Below are positions 1-8,023 of a DNA stretch of 64,000 nt, piece by piece. The stretch comes from Shewanella basaltis (lineage in GTDB: Bacteria; Pseudomonadota; Gammaproteobacteria; Enterobacterales; Shewanellaceae): contig NZ_JAKILA010000006.1 of the NCBI RefSeq assembly GCF_023283885.1, positions 62,001-126,000 on the forward strand, in the 5' to 3' direction. The translations under genes and the position numbers were made by a program. Numbering within the stretch: position 1 is the first letter of the stretch; each line of letters starts with the position of its first letter. Below the pieces are notes generated by a model. The model saw only the letters and a program-made list of their open reading frames with translations. It was not told where the DNA came from and searched no databases.

Positions 1-87
1 TAATTTAGTTAAAAGAGTACTATTTAGCGCAGCATAGCAAGCCCTATACAATTATGTAACGCTGTAATGGGGTCAGTTATAAAGCCC

Positions 88-157
88 AAAGCGCTATTCT
101 TTACTCACTTTCTTAACCTATAAAAGCGCTATTCTTTACTCACTTTCTTAACCTATA
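88..157. repeat. 35-bp perfect tandem duplication
   Basis: Two identical adjacent 35-bp units lie at 88-122 and 123-157, each starting AAAGCGCTATTC and ending AACCTATA. They are downstream of the trpR stop in otherwise gene-free sequence (1-282). No coding potential or hairpin with a T-run is evident. This looks like a simple slippage duplication. Confidence 0.9.
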
Positions 158-282
158 ACTGCATAGATGTAAGAAGTAGAACAAAGCAGAAGCGGGTATA
201 TAATGCATTATCCCCTCAAAAACACCGCGAAAGCGCACTGACTATCTTCGCAACAAGATAGCAATGCTAATGTAGGTTGGTA

Positions 283-561
283 TTAGTCAAGAATTAACTT
301 TCTGACTTTTTCTCGCTGACTGGCAGACATATTCTTTAAATAATTTGAGCAGCGCGTAATCGTTGCAATACTCACTTGATGCTCAGATGCGATTTGTCGC
401 TGGCTTAACTCCCCCTGCAAAAGTGTCTGAAACACCTGCAAACGACCTGATACAGCGCTGCGTTCTTCTTCTGTTAGTAATAATTGAAATAATACCGATA
501 AATCGTCTTCATTTGCATGAGACAATATTTTATCTACAACTAAATTCCAGTTGGCACGCAT
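283..561 (-). CDS. trpR: Trp operon repressor TrpR
   Basis: Tryptophan-activated DNA-binding repressor of tryptophan biosynthesis. The 92-residue product is a little shorter than the E. coli protein (108) but keeps the family core. The N-terminal helices read LLTEEERSAVSGRLQVFQTLLQGELSQRQIASE, interrupted here only by description: dimer core about residues 28-55 and helix-turn-helix about 53-80 (QRQIASEHQVSIATITRCSN). The gene is a single unit, transcribed away from the cytochrome c' gene. A GTACT-N7-AGTAC dyad lies 59-75 bp upstream of its start and could be an autoregulatory operator. Identification is firm; the operator is inferred. Confidence 0.93.
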   Translation of the reverse strand: MRANWNLVVDKILSHANEDDLSVLFQLLLTEEERSAVSGRLQVFQTLLQGELSQRQIASEHQVSIATITRCSNYLKNMSASQREKVRKLILD

Positions 562-619
562 AATTTTTTATTCTCTTTGTAGTAATGCCGAAACAGTACA
601 AGTGTATCAATTAACCTCT

Positions 620-636
620 GTACTTTGCAAAAGTAC
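620..636. promoter_or_regulatory. possible TrpR operator (GTACT-N7-AGTAC)
   Basis: A palindrome GTACTTT-N3-AAAGTAC lies 59-75 bp upstream of trpR. TrpR operators in E. coli are GNACT-N8-AGTAC, so the half-sites fit but the spacing is one base short. Autoregulation of trpR is known in enterobacteria; binding here is inference. Confidence 0.35.
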
Positions 637-704
637 TATTGTGGTAACGATTGAGAAAACATATCGCATACTGACAATAAAATTGTGTAGAATAAACTGT
701 GACT

Positions 705-741
705 TGTTACACATATTTACCGATGCTAAATATGTGTAACA
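705..741. promoter_or_regulatory. 15-bp perfect inverted repeat upstream of cytochrome c'
   Basis: TGTTACACATATTTA at 705-719 is the exact reverse complement of 727-741, separated by 7 bases. It lies about 60 bp before the cytochrome c' start at 800 and has no T-run, so it is not a normal terminator. It may be an operator, or a hairpin in the 5' leader. Confidence 0.6.
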
Positions 742-799
742 GGTATCAATGAGTGCTTATGGAACCCTTGCTATTACAAGAAAGAAGAGAAGGATCACG

Positions 800-1249
800 A
801 TGAAAAAGACATTACTTGCAATGCTCGCAACAGCAATAATCATTCCTGCTGCAATAGCAAATAACTTCGAAGAACCCGCAGATGCGATTAAATACCGTCA
901 ATCTGCATTTAGCTTAATCGCATACAATTTTGGCGATATGGGTGCGATGCTAAAAGGTAAAAAACCATTTGATGCGAGCGTATTTAGCAGCCGTGCAGAT
1001 AACGTTGCAGCACTGGCTAAATTACCTCATGAAGGTTTTATCGCGGGATCAGATCAAGGAGACACTGAAGCGCTGGCAAAAGTTTGGCAAGACAAAGCAG
1101 ACTTCGACAGCAAGATGACGGCGTTTCAAGATCATGCTGCAGCATTAGCCATCGCGGCAAAATCAAGCGACCAAAATCAAATCAAGCAAGCGTTTGCTAA
1201 CACTGGTAAAAGCTGTAAAGGCTGTCACGACGTATACAAAAAAGATTAG
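800..1249 (+). CDS. cytochrome c' (class II c-type cytochrome, periplasmic)
   Basis: Class II c-type cytochrome of about 149 residues. Residues 1-21 form a signal peptide (MKKTLLAMLATAIIIPAAIA), followed by a four-helix-bundle region and a single haem-binding CKGCH motif near the C-terminus, as is typical of cytochrome c'/c556. Proteins of this family bind NO or act in periplasmic electron transfer. The start at 800 is chosen over an in-frame ATG at 749 because it begins the signal peptide and has AGAGAAGGA upstream. A terminator hairpin follows at 1282-1308. The next gene, a cytochrome b, is convergent, so joint function is possible but not shown by an operon. Confidence 0.88.
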   Translation: MKKTLLAMLATAIIIPAAIANNFEEPADAIKYRQSAFSLIAYNFGDMGAMLKGKKPFDASVFSSRADNVAALAKLPHEGFIAGSDQGDTEALAKVWQDKADFDSKMTAFQDHAAALAIAAKSSDQNQIKQAFANTGKSCKGCHDVYKKD

Positions 1250-1281
1250 CATTTACGATAGTCGATGATATTACACGTAAC

Positions 1282-1308
1282 ATAAAGCCCATTGATGATG
1301 GGCTTTAT
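1282..1308. terminator. terminator between cytochrome c' and cytochrome b561
   Basis: An 11-bp stem ATAAAGCCCAT/ATGGGCTTTAT with a 5-base loop lies 33 bp after the cytochrome c' stop. It is symmetrical and may serve both convergent genes. Confidence 0.75.
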
Positions 1309-1376
1309 TATTTAACATGAAAGACAATATCTAGAATTTAGCCAAAATAACGCGATAACGCGCCCATCACTTAGTA

Positions 1377-2042
1377 TTATAAAAACCTTACTACGGGTTC
1401 AAGAAGTAACCACCAAATTAACGCAAAAATCGCCACACCTAAGATAAACGCCAACCAAATTGGCCGTAATCGAGGCGCAACAACGGGCTCATTAACTTGT
1501 TTGTAGCCACTAAACATGGCTTTTAAAATGTTATCCCCTTTGATCACGTGCACAATTACCGCAAGTACATGGATAGCAGCAAACGCTAAAATGATGTTAA
1601 AATTTGTTTTATGCAACCATGTTAACCAAGAAGCTGTATCAGCAGACACTAGATAGATCAGCGGCCCTTCTGTAAAAATTTCATCCGTTGCGAACAAACC
1701 TGTAGTCAATTGTACTAACAACAAACTGAGCAAGGCGACTACCATATAACCCCCTAAAGGATTATGGCCAAGTGACCTAGGTTTAGGCTCAGTTAAGGTG
1801 TAATCAATCACTTTTTTAGGTGACACAAAAAACTGACGGAACTGTGAAGTCTCGCTCCCGACAAATCCCCAAACAATTCTGAATACAATGAGCACCATCA
1901 GCACATAAGCTAACACTTGATGCCACTGCATTTCACCAATATCTGCCGTCCACCATAAACTTGCAAGTAAAGACACCATCGCCCAATGAAATAGGCGAGT
2001 GGGAAAATCCCATACCTTAACTTTACGTTGTTCTATACTCAT
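1377..2042 (-). CDS. cytochrome b561-type membrane protein
   Basis: Integral-membrane b-type cytochrome of 221 residues in the bacterial cytochrome b561 / Ni-Fe hydrogenase cytochrome b family. The N-terminus KVWDFPTRLFHWAMV carries the typical first haem-ligand histidine. Four hydrophobic helices are visible, with further histidines (WHQ near residue 40, WLHK and IHVLAVIVHVIKGDN near 143-170), and a fifth hydrophobic C-terminal segment follows. Such proteins pass electrons between quinol and periplasmic cytochromes. The cytochrome c' gene is convergent next door and could be a partner, but that is inference. Confidence 0.85.
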   Translation of the reverse strand: MSIEQRKVKVWDFPTRLFHWAMVSLLASLWWTADIGEMQWHQVLAYVLMVLIVFRIVWGFVGSETSQFRQFFVSPKKVIDYTLTEPKPRSLGHNPLGGYMVVALLSLLLVQLTTGLFATDEIFTEGPLIYLVSADTASWLTWLHKTNFNIILAFAAIHVLAVIVHVIKGDNILKAMFSGYKQVNEPVVAPRLRPIWLAFILGVAIFALIWWLLLEPVVRFL

Positions 2043-2164
2043 TATAAATCTCTCATATCATCTGCTTAACTCGATTATAAGCTAATCAAGCAGGCATTAA
2101 ATCAAGTAAAACAGATTTAATACCATTTATACATGCTTCGCAAATTGGTCTTTCAAGACGGTTT

Positions 2165-2250
2165 TATACCAATCAGGATAAATAAGTGATCAAAGATTGA
2201 GTAGCGGAAATCGCTTAGCACAAGGCAGAAATTGCAGCAAATCAACAAGC
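2165..2250 (+). repeat. dispersed repeat, family C, copy 1
   Basis: Starts TATACCAATCAGGATAAATA and ends AAGGCAGAAATTGCAGC. A second copy with only scattered differences lies at 22527-22605. Both copies are intergenic and non-coding, which fits a short mobile or REP-like element. Confidence 0.75.
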
Positions 2251-2474
2251 TCTAGCTAACACAACAAAGATAAACAAAAAAGTAAAGGGAAGTGAGCGAA
2301 AAGACAGAACGCTATTTTAGACGATAAAAAAAGCAAAAATAATATTTTAGCGCCTACTTATCTATTCAAATATGCGCTAATCACCATACTAAAACAAGTC
2401 AATTTTAACTGATTTTCATCAAAAATGTCTAAGCGATCAAATATGCATCACTCGACATAAAACAGTCGAAAAAA

Positions 2475-2490
2475 TGTGATCTAAATCACA
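2475..2490. promoter_or_regulatory. CRP-binding site upstream of raiA
   Basis: TGTGATCTAAATCACA is a near-perfect CRP palindrome (consensus TGTGA-N6-TCACA). A plausible extended -10, TGGTAATCT, ends at 2516. A start near 2523 would put the site centre about -41, the class II CRP activator position. Confidence 0.8.
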
Positions 2491-2548
2491 CTTTTTATCA
2501 CTAAACTTGGTAATCTGAACTTAAGCAAACAACAAGAAGGTACTAAAT

Positions 2549-2902
2549 ATGCTGAAAATCACTAGCAAACAACTTGAAGTCACTGCCCTCATCCGCGAAC
2601 GTATTGAAGGAAGATTAGAAAAACTCTCTCGACACGATATTCAGTTAATTAATCCGCACGTCATTATCACTCAAGAAAAGCAATTGTTTAAAATTGAGGC
2701 CTCAGTTGGATTACCTAGTGGAGATTTATTTGCCCAGGCGAAAAGTGAAAACCTATATACTGCAATTACTGCAATGGGACAAAAGCTGGAAAAACAGCTA
2801 AACCGCCTGACTCACAAACCCCAGGCTCAACGCCACGTTTCATTAACCAATGACACCGAAAGCGAATTTGAGTATGTCTATAAGGAGGAAAACGCAGCTT
2901 GA
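2549..2902 (+). CDS. raiA: ribosome-associated translation inhibitor RaiA (HPF family)
   Basis: Stationary-phase/cold-shock ribosome factor that binds the 30S A/P-site region and blocks translation. The 117-residue protein fits the short RaiA/HPF class. It starts MLKITSKQLEVTALIRERI and keeps LINPHVII and the YTAI...LEKQLNRLTHK helix, with an acidic C-terminal tail (about residues 100-117) as in E. coli RaiA, which distinguishes RaiA from HPF. An AAGAAGG-type ribosome site precedes the ATG. Upstream is a CRP operator, suggesting carbon- or energy-dependent expression; a terminator follows at 2922-2947, before the phe leader. Confidence 0.93.
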   Translation: MLKITSKQLEVTALIRERIEGRLEKLSRHDIQLINPHVIITQEKQLFKIEASVGLPSGDLFAQAKSENLYTAITAMGQKLEKQLNRLTHKPQAQRHVSLTNDTESEFEYVYKEENAA

Positions 2903-2921
2903 TGTTTATTATCTTTCACCT

Positions 2922-2947
2922 GCGCACCTTCGGGTGCGCTTTCTTTT
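2922..2947 (+). terminator. raiA terminator
   Basis: GCGCACC-TTCG-GGTGCGC hairpin followed by TTTCTTTT, 20 bp after the raiA stop. Confidence 0.88.
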
Positions 2948-3014
2948 GCCTACAATCAAACTTCATGAGCAGAATTACATTGACAGGTGAAGCTCATAGC
3001 TTTAGTTTTAACCC

Positions 3015-3089
3015 ATGAACACAAAAATATTCAGCCTTTTTATTTTCTTTTTTATTCAGCCCACCTTAGGAGGCGGATTTTCTGTGTAA
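3015..3089 (+). CDS. pheL: phe operon leader peptide
   Basis: A 24-residue ORF starting ATG at 3015 and ending TAA at 3087-3089. Its sequence contains six phenylalanines, four of them within FIFFF and its neighbour (residues 9-13). It overlaps the 5' arm of the antiterminator and precedes a terminator at 3112-3135, so it has the layout of the E. coli pheL attenuator. When charged tRNA-Phe is scarce, stalling on the Phe codons should free the antiterminator. There is no strong ribosome site (TTTTAACCC precedes it), so the start is the least certain part. Confidence 0.75.
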   Translation: MNTKIFSLFIFFFIQPTLGGGFSV

Positions 3090-3135
3090 AAACGAAAATG
3101 AAAATTCTAAAGCCTCCCAACTGGGAGGCTTTTTT
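3069..3135 (+). promoter_or_regulatory. pheA transcription attenuator (antiterminator/terminator)
   Basis: The terminator is GCCTCCC (3112-3118), loop AACT, GGGAGGC (3123-3129), then six T. The competing antiterminator pairs GGAGGC (3069-3074) with GCCTCC (3112-3117) and ATTTTC (3077-3082) with GAAAAT (3100-3105). The two structures share the GCCTCC arm and cannot form together. This is classical leader-peptide attenuation of pheA. Confidence 0.88.
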
Positions 3136-3196
3136 GTCTTATAAGCACGGCAGTATTATTAGATACGCTAGTAAATAGGGTAACGTTGAGGTCAAT

Positions 3197-5140
3197 ATGC
3201 AAAAACCACCAGAGTTAAGTCAAACTCGTGAACAAATAACAGCATTAGACAAGTCGCTGTTAGAATTGTTATCCAAACGTCGTCAATTAAGTTTAAATGT
3301 AGCACGTAGTAAAGAAATTGATGTCAGACCAATACGTGATACCCAACGAGAAAAAGAACTACTGGAGCGCTTAGTACAACAAGGGCGCGAGCAAGGTTTA
3401 GATGCGCATTTTGTGATATCGCTTTATCAAAGCATCATTGAAGACTCTGTGTTGTTTCAACAAACCTATCTCCACGGCCGTGCAAATCCTGATACACAAA
3501 AACAGCATTATACCGTGGCCTATTTAGGCGCTAGAGGCTCTTATTCATATTTAGCCGCGACGCGTTATTGTTCACGCCGCCAAGTTGAAATGATCGATTT
3601 TGGCTGCCAAAGTTTTGATGATATTGTCAATGCAGTAGAATCAGGGCATGCCGATTATGGTTTTTTACCGATAGAAAATACCTCTTCGGGTTCAATTAAC
3701 GAAGTGTATGATGTTTTACAACATACCACTCTGTCCATTGTTGGTGAAACCACAATTGAAGTGGGTCACTGCTTACTGACAAAACCAGACAGTAACATTG
3801 CAGATATCAAAACAATTTATGCCCATCCTCAACCCATCAGTCAATGCAGCCGTTATTTAAGCCAACATCCAAATATTAAGCTCGAATACTGCTCAAGCAG
3901 TGCTGAAGCAATGACCAAAGTGATCGAGGCAGAAAACAACTCAGTCGCAGCAATTGGCAGTGCAGAAGGTGGCGCACTTTATCAATTAGTCGCCTTAGAG
4001 AAAGGCCTTGCTAACCAAAAAATAAATCAAAGTCGTTTTATTGTTGTAGCCAGAAAAGCTTCTGCAGTGCCGTCACAACTACCGGCTAAAACAACGTTGA
4101 TTATGGCAACAGGTCAAAAACCTGGCGCACTAGTAGAAGCATTATTAGTGTTAAAAGCACATAACCTAAACATGAGTAAACTTGAGTCTCGCCCTATTCC
4201 AGGTACACCGTGGGAAGAAATGTTTTATTTAGACATTGATGGCAACATTGCCACCACAGAAGTACAACAGGCAATTAAAGAACTAGAGCGGTTAACGCGC
4301 TTTGTTAAAGTGCTTGGTTGTTACCCATGTGAAACGGTTAAGCCAACACAGTTGTCTCAAGCACAGCTGTTAATAGAGCCAGACAGCTCAAAACAACCGG
4401 CCACAAAGGTTCAGCCTAATGCCCAAGCCAAGCACACCAGAGCTTATAAAGCCGAAGATACTCAACTTGTTTGTCAGCACATTCAACTAGGTGCCGGTCA
4501 ATTTGGTGCACTGCAACAAATTAACTTACCAATAGATAATACCGTTCTGGCAACACAAGCTAAATTGATAAAAGAATCCGGTTTTCAGGCAATACTGCTT
4601 AATGATTTAAAAAATCAACTCAATGAACCACAGTTAAAGCAACATGCTCAAGTGATTGAGCAAGCAGGTCTTATCTGCATTATGCAAATAGAACAAGAGC
4701 AAGAGTTTGTGATCGCAAGCCAGTTAGCCAATATGCTGATGTTAGCCGGTAAGCAAATGTATAATCCTGACATGCTAGCTCTTATAGGATCGGTAAATTT
4801 ACCCGTAATATTGGAGCGTAACACCATGGCCAGTATTGACGATTGGCTACAGGCCGCCGACACAGTACTGAGTTCAGGCAATCAACAGTTAGGCTTATGT
4901 GAATCGGGGATAAGGAGCTTTACTCATCCTGAGCAGTTAAGTCTAGACTTAACCGGTTTAGTGGAAGTGAAATCACGCAGTCATTTACCCGTCATCGTTA
5001 ATACCAGTTTTTGCGTAAACAAGGATTTATTAACTCAGCATGCAAAAGCAGCTAAACAACTCAAGGCTGATGGCATTGTGTTACCGCAGCAAGACGGCGT
5101 AACCCAGGCCGATCTGATTCATAGCCTGTATCAGGCATAA
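3197..5140 (+). CDS. pheA: PheA: chorismate mutase/prephenate dehydratase with extra DAHP-synthase-like C-terminal domain
   Basis: Bifunctional P-protein converting chorismate to phenylpyruvate for phenylalanine synthesis. Residues 1-90 are an AroQ chorismate mutase with R11, R28, K39, D48, R51, E52 and Q88 at the same positions as in E. coli. Residues about 105-285 are prephenate dehydratase; its usual TRF motif is SRF here. Residues about 297-380 are an ACT domain with GALVEAL and ESRP, the phenylalanine-feedback site. E. coli PheA ends about here (386). This protein has 647 residues: about 425-645 resembles type I-beta DAHP synthase (SIDDWLQAADTVLSSGN, CESGIRSF, DLTGLVEVK, LPVIVNTSF), but positions of the usual catalytic Lys, Arg and His are changed, so it is probably inactive. 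Expression is controlled by the phe attenuator. Confidence 0.95.
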   Translation: MQKPPELSQTREQITALDKSLLELLSKRRQLSLNVARSKEIDVRPIRDTQREKELLERLVQQGREQGLDAHFVISLYQSIIEDSVLFQQTYLHGRANPDTQKQHYTVAYLGARGSYSYLAATRYCSRRQVEMIDFGCQSFDDIVNAVESGHADYGFLPIENTSSGSINEVYDVLQHTTLSIVGETTIEVGHCLLTKPDSNIADIKTIYAHPQPISQCSRYLSQHPNIKLEYCSSSAEAMTKVIEAENNSVAAIGSAEGGALYQLVALEKGLANQKINQSRFIVVARKASAVPSQLPAKTTLIMATGQKPGALVEALLVLKAHNLNMSKLESRPIPGTPWEEMFYLDIDGNIATTEVQQAIKELERLTRFVKVLGCYPCETVKPTQLSQAQLLIEPDSSKQPATKVQPNAQAKHTRAYKAEDTQLVCQHIQLGAGQFGALQQINLPIDNTVLATQAKLIKESGFQAILLNDLKNQLNEPQLKQHAQVIEQAGLICIMQIEQEQEFVIASQLANMLMLAGKQMYNPDMLALIGSVNLPVILERNTMASIDDWLQAADTVLSSGNQQLGLCESGIRSFTHPEQLSLDLTGLVEVKSRSHLPVIVNTSFCVNKDLLTQHAKAAKQLKADGIVLPQQDGVTQADLIHSLYQA

Positions 5141-5180
5141 TGTTGCTTCGCAGCACTTGTCCAACTGAGCTAACCATAAA

Positions 5181-5210
5181 AAATGCCGAGATAATTCTCG
5201 GCATTTTTTA
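5181..5210. terminator. pheA terminator
   Basis: AAATGCCGAGA/TCTCGGCATTT 11-bp stem (5181-5191, 5196-5206) with TAAT loop and flanking A and T runs. It is likely bidirectional, serving pheA and the convergent small membrane-protein gene. Confidence 0.88.
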
Positions 5211-5261
5211 TGTTAACGGGCTAATCAGCTCAACTATTTACAACTAGATTAAAGCAGCAAA

Positions 5262-5606
5262 CTAAACAGCTAAGCCATCATTGAGGCTAATCCATCCTTT
5301 AAAGATGCGATAACTAAACCAACACACCCCACCAAGATACATAGGTAAACTTAGCCATAACGGGCTAATCCAGTATCCGGCAATAAAAAATGGGCACAAA
5401 CCGATAATACTCATACGTTGCCAACGTAAATGGCTGCCAAGCACAGAATTAGGCTGCACATTTTTTTGGATTAAGTTGAGCCACAAACTTAATAGCACAG
5501 GCACAAAAAATAGTGGAAAAGCACTCATTAAACCATAAAGAAAATGCCCAAGGGAATTATCTTCAACCTGTTGTGCAGGTAGCATATCCGATGGTGTCAT
5601 CGACAT
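5262..5606 (-). CDS. small membrane protein, DUF4870-like
   Basis: Uncharacterised protein of 114 residues with about three hydrophobic segments (about residues 22-45, 65-82 and 83-98). The layout, and the motifs LGSHLRWQ (about 57-64) and YRIFKGWISLNDG near the C-terminus, resemble the DUF4870/Tic20-like family of small inner-membrane proteins, whose function is unknown. It lies between pheA and tyrA, transcribed like tyrA but 105 bp beyond the tyrA stop, so co-transcription is uncertain. Family assignment rests on motif resemblance only. Confidence 0.75.
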   Translation of the reverse strand: MSMTPSDMLPAQQVEDNSLGHFLYGLMSAFPLFFVPVLLSLWLNLIQKNVQPNSVLGSHLRWQRMSIIGLCPFFIAGYWISPLWLSLPMYLGGVCWFSYRIFKGWISLNDGLAV

Positions 5607-5711
5607 GGGTTTCCTCCAAAGGCAAATATTCTAGATGCTGGCTAACAACACACTAAGTTAAACATAAGCCTTGTGTTACTGTTTGGCAATGATTTGATCG
5701 ATTAAAAATGC

Positions 5712-6863
5712 TTAACCTGTCTTCATATCATTTACCGATTGCAACATGGCACGGCTTTCATGTTGAAACTGAGGTGCAAAATCACCAAACCATTTTGCCA
5801 CACGCTGAAATTGCGTCACAAACTCTTGGCGATTGCCCGACTTTAGCATGGCAAGTGCATCGCGATAATTATCTAAATAATCACTTATCGCATGCTGGCT
5901 ACCTTGCTGGGCAAAGATTATATCGGCATAAAGCTCAGGATCTTGAGCAAACAACCGACCAACCATAGCCAATTCTAAACGATAAATAGGCGAACTAAAC
6001 TGCAACAAATTATCAATGTCGGCTTCTTCTTTACAAAGGTTTAAACCGTAAACAAAGGTCGAAAAATGGCGCATTGCCTGCACAAGTTGCATCGCATTAT
6101 CATGTCGTACTGCATCCGCTTCCACAATACGAGCGCCCCAAATTTCAATTTGTTGCAACAACCATTGATATGCATCAGGTTGACGGCCATGGCACACCAC
6201 TACCACCTGCTTAGCAAGGCTGCCCACATCTGGTCCAAACATGGGGTGCAAGCCCACCACGGGGCCTTGATGCGCTGCGAGCATTGCTGCCAGAGGCTTC
6301 TCTTTAATCGAGGTTAAATCAGCCAAAATACAATTAGATGGTAACTGGGTTAATTTTTCACGGATCACATCACAGGTAACATTTATCGGTACTGTGACAA
6401 TCACCAAACCTGCACCATCAAAAATAGCATTGGCATCTTGCCAATCGCTTTTGTCGAGACTTTTGACTTTATAACCAGATAAGGTCAGCATTTGAGTAAA
6501 TAATTGGCCAAGCTTACCCTGCCCGCCAACTACTACTGCATGCCCTAAGTCTTGCTTTACTTGCTTAAAACCGACATCTTTTTCATTTAAGTAAGACTCA
6601 CGCATTAATCGACGTAAGATATCTTCAATTAATTGTGGCGAAACATTCATACTTTGGGCTTCAGCACGCCGTTTAGCCAACATAGAGGCTTCCCGTTGAG
6701 GCGCATAAATTGGCACGCCGGCAGAATGCTTAACCGCACCAACTTGAGCAACTAAATCAAGACGCTTCCGTAACAAATGTAACAGTTGCTGGTCAACACC
6801 ATCAATTAAATCCCGCAAATGCTCTAAATCAGCGGTCGTTTTTTCGTTCATAGTTATATCCAT
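5712..6863 (-). CDS. tyrA: TyrA: chorismate mutase/prephenate dehydrogenase
   Basis: Bifunctional T-protein that makes 4-hydroxyphenylpyruvate from chorismate for tyrosine synthesis. The N-terminal AroQ domain (about 1-95) contains [27 protein letters not shown] and the APQRE motif. The dehydrogenase domain (about 105-375) begins with the NAD-binding [13 protein letters not shown] motif and includes [10 protein letters not shown]. Length (383) is close to E. coli TyrA (373). The start codon overlaps the aroF stop (TAATG), showing translational coupling. A second Met at 6851 is an alternative start. Confidence 0.96.
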   Translation of the reverse strand: MDITMNEKTTADLEHLRDLIDGVDQQLLHLLRKRLDLVAQVGAVKHSAGVPIYAPQREASMLAKRRAEAQSMNVSPQLIEDILRRLMRESYLNEKDVGFKQVKQDLGHAVVVGGQGKLGQLFTQMLTLSGYKVKSLDKSDWQDANAIFDGAGLVIVTVPINVTCDVIREKLTQLPSNCILADLTSIKEKPLAAMLAAHQGPVVGLHPMFGPDVGSLAKQVVVVCHGRQPDAYQWLLQQIEIWGARIVEADAVRHDNAMQLVQAMRHFSTFVYGLNLCKEEADIDNLLQFSSPIYRLELAMVGRLFAQDPELYADIIFAQQGSQHAISDYLDNYRDALAMLKSGNRQEFVTQFQRVAKWFGDFAPQFQHESRAMLQSVNDMKTG

Positions 6864-7954
6864 TAACCGTTGGCAACCTGCAGCAACTCAAATCGAGTCG
6901 GCAATACTGCTGACAACTGGTTCGCACCTTGTCTTAAAATGGTTTCAGTGGTTTCCCAATCAATGCAGGCATCAGTGACAGAAACACCGTATTTTAGCTC
7001 TGATAGTGGTTTGTCTGAACTCTGATTACCTTCATTGAGGTTGCTTTCAAGCATAACACCGATAATCGACTTATTACCTGCTTCAATTTGGTTAAATACA
7101 TCTTCACACACATTTTTTTGACGTGAATGGTCTTTTGAAGAATTACCATGGCTACAGTCAACTACTAGGCGTGCACTCAGTTTGGCGTGGTGAATTTGCG
7201 CTTCGCATTGCGCCACACTCGCCGCATCATAATTTGGGGTTGAGCCACCACGTAAAATAATATGTCCATCTGGATTACCCGCCGTCTGCAATAGTGCAAC
7301 CTGGCCTTCTTGATTAATCCCCATAAAACGATGACTACTTGCTGCAGATTTCAACGCATTAATCGCGACATCAAGCTTTCCGTCTGTGCCATTTTTAAAG
7401 CCCACAGGCATAGACAAACCAGAAGCCATCTCACGGTGAGTTTGTGACTCTGTTGTACGTGCACCAATAGCTGACCATGTCACCAGCTCAGACAAGTATT
7501 GTGGACTAATAGGATCTAACGCCTCTGTGGCAATGGGCAATTCAAGCTCAGCTAACCAAATCATTAGTTCTCGCGCCATTCTTAAGCCTTTTTCAACATC
7601 AAATGACTCGTCCATATCAGGGTCATTAATCAGGCCTTTCCAGCCCACGGTTGTGCGAGGCTTTTCAAAGTAAACACGCATTAAAATGTAAAAATCATCA
7701 CTGAGTTCATCATGCAGTTTTTTTAGTTTTAATGCATATTCTTTAGCAGCATCAATGTCATGGATTGAGCATGGACCAGCAACAACTAATACCCTGCTAT
7801 CACGCTTATGAACAATGTCAGCCACTTGCTTACGTGCATTAAGGATGTATTGATAAGCATGGGTAGATAACGGTAATTCTTGTTTCAATTCTGCTGGAGT
7901 CACTAATACTTGCTCCGAACTAATGTGCACGTTGTTAATCGTATCTTGTTGCAT
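6863..7954 (-). CDS. aroF: 3-deoxy-7-phosphoheptulonate (DAHP) synthase, AroF/AroG type
   Basis: Class I-alpha DAHP synthase; condenses phosphoenolpyruvate and erythrose-4-phosphate as the first step of the shikimate pathway. The motifs are [49 protein letters not shown] and [12 protein letters not shown], with catalytic lysine and metal ligands present. The start at 7954 (MQQDT) gives 363 residues, a normal length, with an AGAGAGAG ribosome site; the longer frame to 8023 is less likely. The gene is directly coupled to tyrA, as in the E. coli aroF-tyrA operon, so tyrosine-sensitive AroF is likely. A symmetrical dyad at 8024-8053 lies upstream. Confidence 0.93.
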   Translation of the reverse strand: MQQDTINNVHISSEQVLVTPAELKQELPLSTHAYQYILNARKQVADIVHKRDSRVLVVAGPCSIHDIDAAKEYALKLKKLHDELSDDFYILMRVYFEKPRTTVGWKGLINDPDMDESFDVEKGLRMARELMIWLAELELPIATEALDPISPQYLSELVTWSAIGARTTESQTHREMASGLSMPVGFKNGTDGKLDVAINALKSAASSHRFMGINQEGQVALLQTAGNPDGHIILRGGSTPNYDAASVAQCEAQIHHAKLSARLVVDCSHGNSSKDHSRQKNVCEDVFNQIEAGNKSIIGVMLESNLNEGNQSSDKPLSELKYGVSVTDACIDWETTETILRQGANQLSAVLPTRFELLQVANG

Positions 7955-8023
7955 GCTTATTACTCTCTCTTGACAACAGGCCAAAGCCACTAATAAATGA
8001 TGTATTACTATATTAATCAACAA

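Larger units (their letters stand above)
2043..2548. other. 506-bp intergenic region: dispersed repeat plus raiA control region
   Basis: No gene is visible. It holds one copy of a dispersed repeat (2165-2250), an AT-rich stretch, and a CRP-type operator and promoter just before raiA. Confidence 0.7.

Noticed and set aside
2987..3178. 63-codon open frame across the pheA leader
   Set aside because: It overlaps the attenuator structures in a different frame from the Phe-rich leader and matches no family; a by-product of the leader sequence.
6863..8023. Longer aroF start at 8023
   Set aside because: The 23 added residues are absent from the family, while the start at 7954 has a ribosome site and the usual N-terminus.
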